DNA of 64,000 nucleotides from Euglena gracilis (Eukaryota > Euglenida > Euglenophyceae > Euglenales), in assembly GCA_039621445.1 (NCBI GenBank), contig CP154954.1:46355847-46419846 (forward strand), read 5' to 3'. Positions 17,754 through 29,284 of this stretch are shown here, one piece after another. The notes below the pieces were generated by a model. That model searched no databases. It was not told the DNA's origin and saw nothing but the letters and a program-made list of their open reading frames with translations. Position numbers and translations under genes: made by a program. How positions within the stretch are numbered: position 1 is the stretch's first letter; every line of letters starts with the position of its first letter.

Positions 17754-18023
17754 CAGGCTTCTTTTTAAGTCCCTGGCCCCCCTGGGGGGGGGGGGGGGGG
17801 GGGGGGGTCCGGGCCGGACCCCCCGGGGGGGGGGTTCCCGCGCCGGAGGCGCTGGGTATACCTTTTCGGTGCGAAGCACCGAAAATTTTTGAAAATTGCC
17901 TTTAACGGCCCGATTTTGGGGGGGGGTCCCCGCCCCCCCCCCCCCCCCCCGGGGGCCCCGCGCCCCCCGCGGTGGGGGTGGGGCCCCCCCCTCCCCCCCC
18001 CCGGGGGCTTAAAAAGAAGCCTG
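17754..18023. mobile_element. hAT-like MITE (GGCGCC-core family)
   Basis: Perfect 16-bp terminal inverted repeats CAGGCTTCTTTTTAAG and its complement. The interior has long G and C runs and the family core (TATACCTTTTCGGTGC... palindrome). Flanks GGCAGGT and GGCAGGG suggest a target duplication but are out of register by one base. It cannot code. Confidence 0.75.
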
Positions 18024-19500
18024 GGCAGGGGTTTAGAGTGGTCCCCCCCCCCGGCCGGACCAGGGGGGAACCCCCCCAGGGCCAATTTTTTCCTTCTGGC
18101 GGCTCCACACCAAAAATGTTTGACATTTTTGGCAAGTTTTTGCCCAAAGTGCCCCAACTATCACATTGGGGGTTGAGCCCCCCCGTCCCCCGCGTCCCCC
18201 CCGCGTCCCCACCAAGTGGCTTGGTGTCCTTTTTTTGAAGAGGCTTTTCTGCAATGTCCCGGCATGCTTGCTGTGATGAAACAAAGAAGAAGGGAGAAAG
18301 AAAAAAGAACGTTGCAAAAACAAGTGAGAAGGCAAAAAAATTTATCCTTGCTCCAACAAAAAACGGTACTCGTTCGCACCCTCACCCTTCGACTCTGCCA
18401 TTTGGGGGGTGCCATTTGGGGGGTGGGGGTCGTAGAACGAACAAGTTCCCAAAAAACCAGTTGTTGTGATGGGTGAAGGTTGTGACCTTACGTGTGTCCA
18501 TGTTTTCCTTCCAGTTTGTTCAGCATGATCAATGCTGATCCTAGAATGTCCCCCCGCAACCACTGCACACATTTCCTATTTGGTTCCCTCTCACCTGGAA
18601 ATTCTGATCATGGTGTATCCCAAAGACTGTTCCCCCTGTGATGACCCCCACGTGACCCCCCCATGACCCGACCTAAGACCCCTTTTGGCCAAAATTTTTC
18701 GGAAACAAATTTTGCAGGTGAGCCTATTTTGATAAAATATTGAGGTAGATTCCTAATTTTGAGGCATAAATTTTGCAAATTTTGGGACTCCTAATTTGGT
18801 GTCAAAATTCAAATTTTAGGTGTGGGGATTCCTAATTTATGGATTTCCCCCAAGAGTTTGTCTTCGGTGATTCCTAATTTGGCCACCGAAAATGTGGATT
18901 TCCCCCGTGCCCCCCCCCCCCCGTGACCCGACCGCGTCCCCAACACCCCCATGAGCCATTTTGGGGGCCGCCACCGTTTGTTTATGTGGGGGGGTTCCCC
19001 GCCTCCCCACCTGCCCTTTTGTCAAACCAACAGTTCGACAAAAAAAATTGCAAGGATTGTGGCGGGAGGTAAGGGGAAAAGGACAAAAGGCCGCCAACAT
19101 TGCCTCCAGCAACGGCAGGCATTCCCTTGTGTGGGTCAGCGGGCTTTATCTTTCTTCATCCCTGCCACTCGTGCACCTTTGGGACCACGGTATGGCAGGG
19201 CAAATCATGAACCCTGCCAAGCCAACTGGAATCCACTCCAAATCCTGCTGGGTGCTGCTGGGTGATCCGACTTGTAAATTCTTTGGTGGGGGTCGTCCAG
19301 CGAACTAGTACCGAATTTTTCAGCAAAAAGCCAAAAAGTTGACCCCCCCAAAATAAGACCCTCCTTGGGATTTTCAGCAACGGAACCCAAAAGCAGACCC
19401 GGTGCCTTATTTTTGGTGGGGGTTGTTCCTTTCAACCCTTTGGCGTGAACATGGAACATGGTTGATGGTCCATGGGACTCAAGGCTCTACTACAAAAAGG
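18024..19500. other. Non-genic stretch with ATTCCTAATTT repeats and a diverged foldback relative
   Basis: 18,740-18,910 contains four copies of ATTCCTAATTT or close variants with GGATTTCCCCC words. 19,110-19,210 resembles the interior of the foldback element at 46.0-46.4 kb (shared TTTATCTTTCTTCA and the following CCTTTGGGA). No gene was recognised. Confidence 0.5.
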
Positions 19501-19507
19501 GGGGGGG

Positions 19508-19622
19508 TTCTGTCCTGAACCCGGCGTCCCCGGACACCGGGTTCAGGACAGAACCGGCGTCCGCCCCCCTTGTTTAGAGCGGCGTTTTAGAGATGCTGGG
19601 TTCAGGACAGAACCGGCGTCCC
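19508..19622. repeat. Palindromic GGTTC/GGCGTC repeat
   Basis: GTTCTGTCCTGAACCCGGCGTCC is followed by its inverse, CACCGGGTTCAGGACAGAACC, and a third direct copy ends near 19,620. The same family occurs at 20,725-20,850, 23,820-23,897 and 26,771-26,845. Confidence 0.7.
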
Positions 19623-19749
19623 CGCCCTTTGGGCCAGATACGACTTAGAAACCCACCTATTTGTGTTCTCCTTTAGGCTTTCTTTAGCACAATGAGGGGC
19701 GGTTCCCTCGCCGTTGTAGTCCGCAACGCTCTGCCTGCCAGCCCAACCA

Positions 19750-20418
19750 GTGCCCAATTTTTGGCAGGGTTGGGGGCCGCCTTGGAGCCTCAAAGTGAAG
19801 GGGCGCGATGACCTGCTTCGCCGGGCCGCCCGCCTTGCTGTTCAGGTTGCTTTCTTTAACAAAACATCGTTTTCGCTGCAAATTCCTCCAGCCGCCACCG
19901 AAGGTTCAGAAAACCGAACTGAAGACGGAGCTCAAGTCGGAGCCCAAATGCCAGATTCGGACTCCGATATTGAGGTCGCTCAATGCTGTGCGTTCCCATT
20001 GTTCACTGGACTGCCCCAGATTTTGCAAGACGGTCGTGACCCTCTGCCGAGCATGCCCCTGGCTGACGCTGTTAGGCTATTGCCTGCAGAGCGGGTGTGG
20101 TACAACTGCTTAACTCTTTTCCAAGTCCTCTCCTGTCAGCCACCCGTCGACCCCGACGACCTCACCATCCAGTACCGCCAGCAGATGTTCGCCTACAGCC
20201 GGGCGGACTACAACCACGCCGCCTTCTGTGCGGCGGAGGGAGCGAACAGCGACCCAGCAACACACCCAACCCATTCGCCCCCTTCCGTGCGCGGGTGTAC
20301 CATGGTGGTAAAAGTGGAGGGGGACAGTTGCAGTGTTTGTGGTTTCCCTCAAAACTCGTGGGGGCAAGCGCCCCGTCATGTGTCACGAGTACCGCCACCT
20401 GTCGTGCACTGGTCTTGA
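19750..20418 (+). CDS. Unrecognised open frame, possible exon
   Basis: A 222-codon open frame without low-complexity content, unusual for this repeat-dense zone. It reads an amphipathic central part (LADAVRLLPAERVWYNCLTLF, about 105-125) and FAYSRADYNHAAFCAAEG. No domain was recognised. The GC content resembles host exons. It may be an exon of an unknown gene or part of a retroelement; no splice sites were fixed. Confidence 0.3.
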   Translation: MPNFWQGWGPPWSLKVKGRDDLLRRAARLAVQVAFFNKTSFSLQIPPAATEGSENRTEDGAQVGAQMPDSDSDIEVAQCCAFPLFTGLPQILQDGRDPLPSMPLADAVRLLPAERVWYNCLTLFQVLSCQPPVDPDDLTIQYRQQMFAYSRADYNHAAFCAAEGANSDPATHPTHSPPSVRGCTMVVKVEGDSCSVCGFPQNSWGQAPRHVSRVPPPVVHWS

Positions 20419-20724
20419 TGCCACCCGGTATGGCTCTTGGTGTTGCTCTCGGTGTGAGGGTGCACCCCGTCTTGTTTCCCCGTCGTAATATGTTTGCTTA
20501 CCGGCAATACGTTTTGCCCTGTAATCGCTATAGCTGTGGCAACCTGTATGCCTAGCAATCCCTTCCCCCTCCCCCTGGAAACTTCAGAACGCTCAGATGC
20601 TGCCGCCACTCATCAATCATATTCTGGCATTGTGCAGTTCTGCCTCTCATCCCTCTTCAGACAAGGAAATTTTCGTTGCTACGGTCGCATACGTACATTT
20701 TTTTTGGCATAAAAAAATAATCCA

Positions 20725-20850
20725 GATTCGGACGCCGGGGTTTTGGACAGAACCGGCGTTCCTAACGCCGGGTTTTAGGACAGAACTGGCGTCCGGAAAA
20801 CCCATGGGGGGGGGACGCCGGTTTTTTTCTGTCCTGAAACCCGTGCGTCT
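20725..20850. repeat. GGCGTC/GACAGAAC palindromic repeat, second copy
   Basis: Contains GACGCCGGGGTTTTGGACAG, GACAGAACCGGCGTT and the inverse CGCCGGTTTTTTTCTGTCC, diverged from the copy at 19.5 kb. Confidence 0.6.
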
Positions 20851-21022
20851 CAAAAGCCGGTTTAAAAAAACTCCACGCACCATGCCCCCCCCCATATGAA
20901 CCTCCTGGGGGAGGTAATAATGGAGTAAGAGCATGTCCCGCCAAAACAAACGTTTTTGTGGTTTTTTTTTTTTCCCCCTCCTTGGGCTTCCCCCCCTTTG
21001 TTTTTTCTTCCCAGTTCCCTTA

Positions 21023-21300
21023 CAGGGGGTTTTTTTTTTCGTGGGGTGACCCCTTTTTTTTTTTTTTTTTTTTAGTCGTGACCCCGGGGGGGGAAGGCCT
21101 CGGGGGGGGGAGAAGCGGCCCCCCCCCGGAGGGGGGTGGGATATACTTTTTCAGCGCCGCAGGCGCTGAAAAAATTCTATTTTTTTGCACTTTTTGCCAT
21201 TTTTCGGACCCCCCCCCCCCCAGGGGGCCCCCCCAGGGGTGTGGGTGGGGGGGGGACCCCCCTCCCCCCCCCCCCCCGGTCTTAAAAAAAAAACCCCCTG
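21023..21300. mobile_element. hAT-like MITE (GGCGCC-core family)
   Basis: Begins CAGGGGGTTTTTTTTT and ends GTCTTAAAAAAAAAACCCCCTG. The core TGGGATATACTTTTTCAGCGCC...GGCGCTGAAAAAATTCTATTTT is shared with copies at 30.5, 36.3, 42.0 and 51.4 kb. No clear target duplication; the left part seems expanded by a second T run. Confidence 0.7.
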
Positions 21301-22810
21301 AGTCCTACCCAAACCCGACCCGTCTTTGCTCTGGATGCCTTTTCCAACCCCCCCCTCCCTTGTGTACCCCTCCCACCCCCCATCAAGTTCCCCCCCCCCC
21401 CCCAATTTGGCCTCCCGGGGGGGGGGGGGGGAGGGGGGGGGGGGGTCCCAAACACCGGGGGGGGGGGGGTTTGTGGTTGGTGAGGGGTGACAAAATTTCC
21501 GGTTTCCGGCCGCTGGGCTGGGCTAGGTGCCGTGGGGACAACTACAGGGGGGCTTGTGTCATACATAACTAGTAAAAACTGACGGTGGGCGCCGGGCGGT
21601 CCCCAAGGCACCGAAGGCGCCAGGCCGGCCCTCGCTGAAAAAACCGTTTTATGCTGACGGGCGCCCGCACTCCCCCTCAAATGACAAAATTCCGGTACTT
21701 GTTTGCTAAGCGGGACTGCCACCGATTTATTTTTAAGTCGGAAAATTTCAGGGTTATCGAAGGAGTTGGGTAAGGGGATGCGACTCAGGCCGAAGTTAGG
21801 CCTAACTTCTGGCCTACTTTGGGTTTCCTAAGTTAGGCCAGAAGTTAGGCCCCCTAAAACCGTAACCTGACCAGGGGTGGGATAGAGGTAGAGGGATGGA
21901 GAGAGAGGTAGAGGTAGAGGTAAAGGTCACCTCTTACTCTACCATCCCTCTATGTCTCAGAAAAAACTTCTCAGAAAACTTTTAATGGGCCAAAACTTGT
22001 TTGTGCTTCTTGTACAGTCCCTAGCCGTAAAATTTCCCCCCCCCAGGGGAGGGGTTTTTTTTTGGGGCTATTTGTTTTGTTTTTGGCTCTTGGACCAGGG
22101 GGGGGGGGAATTTTCGGCCGTTTCGGGCACTTTGTCCCGTCCCTTTTCTATTCTTTTGAAGCCATGAAAGCCGAACCGGGAATTCGCGGAATTCATTTGC
22201 TGTATGTTTTTGTTGTGGGGTTGTTATGGGTATATTCCCGAACGCCTCTGTTCAGGGCGGTGGGTCTTATTGATAGATACATGCCGGGGATGGTTCAATG
22301 GACAAAAAACCAAAAGATTGCCAAAGGTCCTCGACCCAGGGGGCCATGCAAGTGGTGAAGCTGTGTTGCTGCCCCCTTGCATGTACAAAAAAAAAGTCCC
22401 AACCCACCTGCCTTAGCTGTTCCTCTGGGGCTGAAGGGGGGGGGGAGTTTTCGCCCGTTTCGGAGCCTTTTGCAAAAAACCAGGAAAAATTCCCCAAATT
22501 TTAAGGGGGGGGAGAATTTTCGGGGGGGGGGACAATTTACGGCTAGGGACTGTAATGTGAAAGCATGAGAAGACAGACATTGAGGTTACTTTCAAGTGCA
22601 CTTCGACCCAAAGTGAACTTGTCCAAGTCAACTTTGACCCAAGTGGGTTTGGGTCATTAATGGGACTTGGCAAAGTCCACTTCTCAAAGAAATACCTGTA
22701 CAGCAACTTTCGACATCGGAAGCCACCTGAAATCAGAAATTATCATTGAATCAAAAAAAGGACTTCTTTTTCGCACCTGCACCGCTTCCCCTTGGACAGA
22801 ATTGGAGCTG
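21301..22810. other. Non-genic stretch, G/C runs and small inverted repeats
   Basis: 21,788-21,855 has several GAAGTTAGGCC/GGCCTAACTTC inverted units. 21,880-21,955 is a copy of the GAGGTA foldback. The rest has no recognised coding content. Confidence 0.5.
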
Positions 22811-22819
22811 CTACCGCCA

Positions 22820-22897
22820 CCCCCCCCTAAATGACCCCCCCCTAGATGACCCTTTGGGGGGTCCTGAAGCAACATCAATAGGGTCATTTAGGGGGGG
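22820..22897. mobile_element. Small TIR element with CCCCTAAATGACCC word
   Basis: CCCCCCTAAATGACCC at the left is matched by GGGTCATTTAGGGGGG at the right, with CCTAGATGACCC inside. It follows the same design as the other word-plus-C-run elements. Confidence 0.6.
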
Positions 22898-24039
22898 GGG
22901 TAACAAGCACAGCTCTTGGAATCAAACAAAATCTTCTACCAAGCATTTTGTGGAAATAAGACTGTGTACAGAAAAAGTGTCATGACACTGCACCCCTCTA
23001 TGGGAATAGTCAGGGGGGGGGGCATGGTAAACCATAGTGGGCACGCCTGTGTTTTTTTGACGTTGTTTTTTTTGCTTTTTTTATATCTAACAATGTTATT
23101 TTTTTAGAAAAGCAAAAAACGCCCACAAGGTTTTGCATGGAAAAATTTTTGAATGAATATTTTCAACCATTTTTGGCAACTTCTGCCAAAAACTTCCTTC
23201 CACAAAAAATGAAAAAAGTCATAAAACTGCATTTTTTTGCATTTTGGGGATGTTTTTGAACATTTTTTTTTGCACTTTTTGAACATAGTGGGATTCGAAG
23301 TATGGTTTGGGTGTTTCATAATGAGTTTTTTTTCAATGAAATTTCCCTTTTGTTTTTGTTGATGTTTTCTTGGTCTTTTTTTTTTTCTTCAAAAAAACAC
23401 GTCGTTTTGTTTTTTTTTTGAAATAAAAGAATTCAACCATGGTGGGGACATCCAAATGTGGCAATGCCATCTTTGGGGTCAAAAACTTTCTCACCCATCT
23501 GTGAAGGAGAATAGCAAAAAAAATTGGAGGGGAAATTTCTCGGGGGGGGGGGGGCAAAAAAATTTTGAGGAACAAAACTCTCGGGGGGGAGGCGCGGGGG
23601 GGGCCTGCCCCCCCCCCAGTTTCTACACCAATGGTTGGATCAACCATGCTCTGCCCAATTACGTAACCAAACCCCGAACTCAACCAGTCAACTGAACCAG
23701 TTGGCATCCAAAATGATGTCAACCGGATTGCGTTTGTGCCCCAGGGTACCTCAAACACATTGAACCACCTTTAGGGGTTTAATTCTGATGTTTCTGATCT
23801 GAAAACTGTGTCCAGAACTCCGGTTCGGGCGTGAAGCCGTGTTTCAGAACGCCGGTTCGGGCTGCCGCCCGAACCGGCGTTCTGGACACAGTTGTTGAAA
23901 CCGTGGATTATTGTTGAAACCGTGGATTAGGGGCTCTGGCTTCGCCCTAAATACCCATTTTTCGAACATTTTTGGGCATTTTTGGACTCCTTTGGGTGCA
24001 TGGCCATGTCGATCGGCCGATTGAAGTTTTCACAAATGT
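22898..24039. repeat. Repeat stretch with CCGAACCGGCGTTCTGGAC palindrome
   Basis: 23,820-23,897 holds CCGGTTCGGGC and the inverse GCCCGAACCGGCGTTCTGGA. 23,100-23,440 is AT-rich with T runs. No gene was recognised. Confidence 0.5.
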
Positions 24040-24390
24040 GATTTACCCATCGATCGAAAGCTCTTCTCAAGGGCTTTTGACAGATGGCCACAGGATTCAG
24101 CCATTATGCACACAGCGCTTATTTTCAGCGATTGTGCATTCCAAAATTTGACATCTTAATTTCACCTCAGGTGCCATACAGCATATCAATTGAAAGCTCT
24201 CCCCAAGACCTTTCGCTTGGTACCCTCAGAACTCAGCTACTCTGCAGAGCACTCTGAAAATCGGCCATCGCATTTTCCAACCCTGTTTGCAAAGTTGAAA
24301 TTCCTATGTTTCACCACCCATGTTGCTCATCGATCGAAAGCTTTTCTCAAGGGCTTTCAGCAGATGGGCTTAGATTCCAGCCGTGCTGCA
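24040..24390. repeat. Diverged satellite-like repeat, about 140 bp, about 2.5 copies
   Basis: The word CATCGATCGAAAGCT(C/T)TTCTC followed by AAGGGCTTT occurs at about 24,047 and 24,327, with a weaker copy (CAATTGAAAGCTCTCCCCAAG) at about 24,187. Spacing is close to 140 bp. No coding content. Confidence 0.6.
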
Positions 24391-24499
24391 TGGTATTCTA
24401 TTTCAAAAATTCCCCAAATTTGGCCAAATGGAAATTGTTGCACAAAATACCCCAATATCTGGCCAACTACCCCCCCAAAAACTGCTCAGATGTGATTGC

Positions 24500-25690
24500 C
24501 ACGTGTCTGCTTACCATTTTGAACGCTTTTTGGTACTTTTTATTTTCGGTCCCCCTGGCGCCGTCTTCCCCCACGAAACGGCGAAGCGGTAGACTGGGTG
24601 GGGGGGTAGTGGTTAGGGGGGGGAACTAACCCGGACGGGATTAGACGAAATATTCAAGGTTTAAGGAGGTGGATAGTCAAATTGCTGTCATGTAGTGACG
24701 CACAACCCCATGTTTCGGAGGCCTGAACAAACGGGATTCGGTTTGGGTACGGTGGAAAAGAGGACGGGAAATGGGGGCTGGTAACGGGGTCCGGTGTTCG
24801 GGGAAGCGAAGCCAGTTGTAGTGTGGTTGCATCCCGAACGCGAAGCGATAGCTATAAGAGGTAAACTGTTCCCCTTCCCCCCCCCCCCCTCGCCCCACCG
24901 GTCGTTGTTTGGTCCCGGCTGCCTCCCGATCATCTTTACACTGGGGGGGCAATACCAACATTATGGGGGCTTCACCCTTGTGGCCCACTAATTTCTCTTT
25001 CGTGTCAGAGGAGGGGGTGAAAAGATACAAAAGAAGAGACATCCCTCTCGCCCAGTCTTAAAACCCTGTCTGCAATTACGATTGATCACCATAGGCACTT
25101 CCATACCGACTCCTAACCTTATTTAGACCGATGTCCCACAGTCAATACAATCCCGTGTGATTGCCAGCTGGGGTTTGAGTAGGATTTATTCGGGGGGTGT
25201 GAGCAAAAGTGGGGGGCAGGTGGGGTATAGAGGGTTTGGGGGGTTACTCTCCGCGACCGTTCGACCAATTGGGCCACCCCCACCCCAGTCGGGCGATCCG
25301 GTACTCCCTTAGGTGGTAGTCGGCCAACTAGTCGGCCGACTACCCCTCTAATATAACTAACGGGTCAACCGCCGACATTTAAGCCCCCCCCCATGAACAA
25401 AATCCAATGCAATCTAGTCGGTGTCTAGTTGGCTGTCATAAAAATGTTCTTTGCCGTGCCCAAATCTCCCGGAAATGGTCCGGATGGGTCCAAATAAGTG
25501 TCTTACGCCTAAATAAAACACCCCCAGATGGAAATCTTTGGTCAGTGGGGGGTCGGTGGGCCCTTGGTGGGGGTCCGGAGGGGTAAAAAACCAATGATGA
25601 TGAACAGGGATTACATTAAAATCCTTTAGAAATGCAATCTGCAATCTGCGTTTTGCATCACGAGAGGCAGAGAAAACTCCCCCTCCACCC
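24500..25690. other. Non-genic stretch
   Basis: Mixed sequence with palindromic AGTCGGCCGACTA near 25,325-25,345 and G-run patches at 24,600 and 24,880. A minus-strand open frame at 24,677-25,042 has no recognised features. Confidence 0.4.
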
Positions 25691-25700
25691 CAATCCGAGA

Positions 25701-26291
25701 CTCAAATAACAAAATCCCTTCTGTGTTGGCAACGTACTCGGGGGCTAAGTCGTTTTTGTGGCTCACTTTGGCATAGGCGGGGGGGCTCCGCCCCCCCGCA
25801 CCCCCCCCCCCCCCTCAAATAACAAAATCCCTTCTGTGTTGGCAACATACTCGGGGGCTAAGTCGTTTTTGTGGCTCACTTTGGCATAGGCGGGGGGGCT
25901 CCGCCCCCCCCGCACCCCCCCCCTCAAATAACAAAATCCCTTCTCTGTTGGCAACATACTCGGGGGCTAAGTCGTTTTTTGTGGCTCACTTTGGCATAGG
26001 CGGGGGGGGCTCCGCCCCCCCCGCACCCCCCCCCCTCAAATAACAAAATCCCTTCTCTGTTGGCAACATATTCGGGGGGTAAATCGTTTTTTGGCTCCCT
26101 TTGGCATAGGCGGGGGGGGCTCCGCCCCCCCCCCCGCACCCCCCCCTCAAATAACAAAATCCCTTCTGTGTTGGCAACATACTCGGGGGCTAAGTCGTTT
26201 TTGTGGCTTACTTTGGCATAGGCGGGGGGGGCTCCGCCCCCCCCGCACCCCCCCCCCTCAAATAACAAAATCCCTTCTATGTTGGCTATAG
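25701..26291. repeat. 111-bp tandem array, five units plus a partial sixth
   Basis: Units begin CTCAAATAACAAAATCCCTT at 25,701, 25,814, 25,923, 26,035, 26,146 and 26,257. Each carries a G/C hairpin (GGCGGGGGGGCTCCGCCCCCC). Units differ mainly in homopolymer length, so recent expansion is likely. Open frames through it are incidental. Confidence 0.93.
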
Positions 26292-26539
26292 ACTTGGGGG
26301 ATAAGAACCTTTTTTTTTGTAATTTTTGACTTATACTGAAAATTCAATGGGGAGAGGTGTACTTTTGTCAAAAGTGGCCCAAAATGGACATTTTCCCCCA
26401 ATTTTTTTGCATATTCACCCCCGATTGGGGGGTTCTGGAGCCATTTGGGTCGGTTTTGACCGGCGTTGAGGTGATTTAGACATTTTTTTTTTACCAGGGT
26501 GGGTGCGTAAAAGTCGAGGGTTTTGAGCAGTTGGTACAT

Positions 26540-26745
26540 TAGAGTGGGTAGTCGGCCGACTACCCACCCGACTACCCACTACCCCCCGCCGACTAGCCAC
26601 CGACCAATTTTGCCCATAAACTACAAGTTCTAAAAAAGAAAAGAAGACCGACGTATGTCGGTTACCATTAGTCGGCCGCCTAGTCCGTTAGGACCAATTG
26701 GGTAGTCGGCCGACTAGTCGGCCGACTACCCACTACCCACCCCCC
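26540..26745. mobile_element. Inverted-repeat element with GTAGTCGGCCGACTAC
   Basis: The palindrome GGGTAGTCGGCCGACTACCC occurs near both ends (26,546-26,566 and 26,700-26,728). A further half copy lies at 25,325. It is probably a foldback element. Confidence 0.55.
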
Positions 26746-26770
26746 CCCCAATTCTACCTTTTGGCACTCA

Positions 26771-26845
26771 CCCGAACCGGCGTTCTGGACGCCGGTTCGG
26801 TGCAGAAATTCTGCACCGAACCGGCGTCCAGAACGCCGGTTCGGG
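26771..26845. repeat. 75-bp near-perfect nested palindrome
   Basis: Two 37-bp arms, 26,771-26,807 and 26,809-26,845, are exact reverse complements around one base. Each arm also contains its own hairpin, AACCGGCGT and ACGCCGGTT around TCTGG. Family members at 19.5, 20.7 and 23.8 kb are less perfect. Confidence 0.9.
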
Positions 26846-27418
26846 CGGGAAGCCAGAGCCCCAATACACGGTTTCAAGCACATTCCAATGTGTTTCCCCA
26901 AAAAAAAAGAGATTGAAAGATCCCCCCCACTGGACTCAGGGTAAATTTTCGGCAAGGTTGAAGACTTTACGGAATCCCCCATGAAGAAGAAAGAAGAAAT
27001 TTGTATAATTTTTGCCATAATTTTGGACATTTTTGCCAGAATTTTTGGAACCTTTTTGAAAATAAAAAGACTACTTTTTTTCACAGATTTGGGACTGTGG
27101 TCTGACAGTTTTTAAACTTTTTTGCAAGTTTTTGGGCCTTGCAATTTTTTTGTTCCCCTTTGCCTGCGGTGTGTTTTCTTTGTTGAATGCCTGTCCATCC
27201 AGCTTTTTTGAGGAGGTTTTTTGTTTTTTTTCCTCCCCCAAACAATCCAGGGCTTCTTTGCTCTCCATTACCCTTTAACCGATTGGTTAATTGTACCCCC
27301 CCCCTCAATTAGTCGATTTACTGCGGGGGTCATGGTTAGTTAACTGACCGTTGGTTAAACAAACAACCCTGGGTGGGGGAGAAAGTTCAAAAGTGCAAAA
27401 ACCTACGCTAGTTGTTGG
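26846..27418. other. Non-genic stretch
   Basis: T-rich and AT-rich sequence with short homopolymers; no domain-bearing frame was found on either strand. Confidence 0.4.
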
Positions 27419-27836
27419 AAGTGCAGACAAAAATACGGGAGACAAAAAATATGGGAAACCACCCCGATTTTCCCATAATTTTTCCCCCGTAATTTTTGTC
27501 CGGCGTACCTTTCCTACGCCCTTCATATGTGGTGACTCCAAAGAGGTTCGCAAAACACAAACCAAAGAGTGAAAGTCCCAATGGACAGAGAACACTGTCC
27601 AAGGTCTAAATGGGGCAAACTGCAGAGGTGTGGTCAGAAAAGCAACCATCGCAGACATGGTCACCACACACAACACATTTGCACCGCACAAAAAAAAAAT
27701 TGAAAAACCTGAAAATTTATCTCGTTGTCTTCCAAAATGAAAATCTTCCCATAATTAATATTTTCAAAAGTAAAATTTTCCCATATTTTTTTCCGTAATT
27801 TTTGTCTCCTGTAATTTTTGTCTTCACTGCAGATGC
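27419..27836. mobile_element. MITE with GACAAAAAT terminal repeats
   Basis: Left end GTGCAGACAAAAATACGGGAG with ACAAAAAATATGGGAAA opposes the right end TTTTCCCATATTTTTT...GTCTCCTGTAATTTTTGTC. Arms are about 40 bp with indels. Inner copies of CCCATAATTTTTCCC at 27,470-27,490 add a second nested pair. Confidence 0.65.
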
Positions 27837-28146
27837 CCAAGGAAATGTCTCACATCTCAATATTTGGGGTAACAATGTGCTGATGGTAAAATGCAGCTGG
27901 TTTACATTTACCTTTTTGGGGGCTCAAAAAGCGCTTGCGCCATCCACTCATCCACTCATCACACAAGGTCAACCTTCCGCTTGTGCTTGTCACCTCCCCC
28001 TTGAATGGTGTTCCGACACATGACGGACAACATGACAGGATGCAAGATTATGGGAACCAAAATAGCAGGGAAAAGTGATGGCAAAATTTCGATTTTTGGA
28101 AAATGGATGGATTTTTGGGGGTTGAAAACATTTTCTTGGGTTGAAG

Positions 28147-28270
28147 ACATTTGGGCCATCAGAGCTCGCTTTCTTTCCAGAGCTTTGCGAATGCCTTGTG
28201 TGGATACACTTCCTCTCTGGTCCTCCACTTTGCCATTGGTGTTGTCAGATGACACACCATAGGGGGGCTT
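28147..28270 (-). CDS. Exon of an unrecognised minus-strand gene
   Basis: After a good acceptor (CTACCTTCAG, minus strand) the sequence reads KPPYGVSSDNTNGKVEDQRG followed by an Arg/Lys-rich helix (IRKALERKRALMAQM). Composition is protein-like, unlike the surroundings. It joins in phase 0 with the exon at 28,541-28,579. The 3' end is uncertain. No family was recognised. Confidence 0.5.
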
Positions 28271-28540
28271 CTGAAGGTAGAAACGATCTGGGGGCTGATT
28301 CCCCAATGAAGTTGGTTAGTGTTTGCGATTGCTCCCCTGTATTCCCCCCCCCCTTTCCCACCAACCTGTACTAACCGGATGCGAAACCCTCATTGAACCC
28401 CCGACAACCCCCTACCTGGGGGGTCATGCCTGCTCTTTGGACCTGCAACCCTTGAACAGGGGGGGGGGGGCAAGACCAGGTCCCAAAACCTGTTTATCCG
28501 CAAAGGTCTCTTCTTTGGGGGGAGGGTGGCCGTACCTGAC

Positions 28541-28579
28541 CTGCAACTCCATTGTGTACACGATAGATTTCGCATCTGC
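28541..28579 (-). CDS. 39-bp microexon of the same minus-strand gene
   Basis: Thirteen codons, ADAKSIVYTMELQ, between an acceptor CCTAG and a donor GTCAGG on the minus strand. Both ends are phase 0, fitting the downstream exon. Small, so confidence rests on splice sites and phase. Confidence 0.4.
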
Positions 28580-29284
28580 CTAGGAAACAACATTTTTTGT
28601 TCAAATGCATTTGCCCAGAGGTGACAACAGTTTTTTTGCGCCGAAAAAATTTGCATTCCGTCTTTTGATTTTTTTTTAAAAAAAAGGCTCACAGACGCCA
28701 CTATCCATCTCCAAGGCACCCAGATCCGACCGGGGGGAGCACAGCCAAAGGTATTTAGGAACTCGCTTGACACCAATTTGTCTGCACATTACCTCTCAAA
28801 AATGTCTTTGCATTACACCCAGAATATTTCCAATTTTTTTGCAAAATTTTTGCACTTGGCAAAATCGAGCCCGCCGGCCTTTGAGGTTCTTGAAGGGGAC
28901 TGCTTAGTCTCTTTGAAACCACCTCCAGCCTCACGTAGAAATCAGAGAGGCACCCCTTTTATCATTGACAAAAAACCCAGGACTTAAAGGTTTGGCTTCA
29001 GGAGACACACTCCCAACCAACAATTACCTTGGACCAAAAAAAATGCGTGACAAATCTGTTTTCAGACTTTTTTTTGGAACCAAATTGTTGGCAAGTTCAA
29101 TTTAGGATCTAAAAATAGCTCGCAGAACAAGTACGGAGTCACAATTGCCCCAATTGTGTCATATTATCTTTCAAAATTTGCCACCATTTCCCATTTTTCA
29201 TTTTCCATACCCACACATCCCATTGAGAAAGAAAATGGTTGTTTTTTTTCACCAGTTGATTCAAGGCATACCAAAAACAGTTGG

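Noticed and set aside
20940-21070. Poly-T tract as a retrogene or LINE tail
   Set aside because: It is part of the MITE-like sequence with G/C runs on both sides, and there is no adjacent coding sequence in the matching direction.
25701-26291. CRISPR-like array
   Set aside because: Units are 111 bp and repeated throughout with no unique spacers, in a eukaryotic context. It is a minisatellite.
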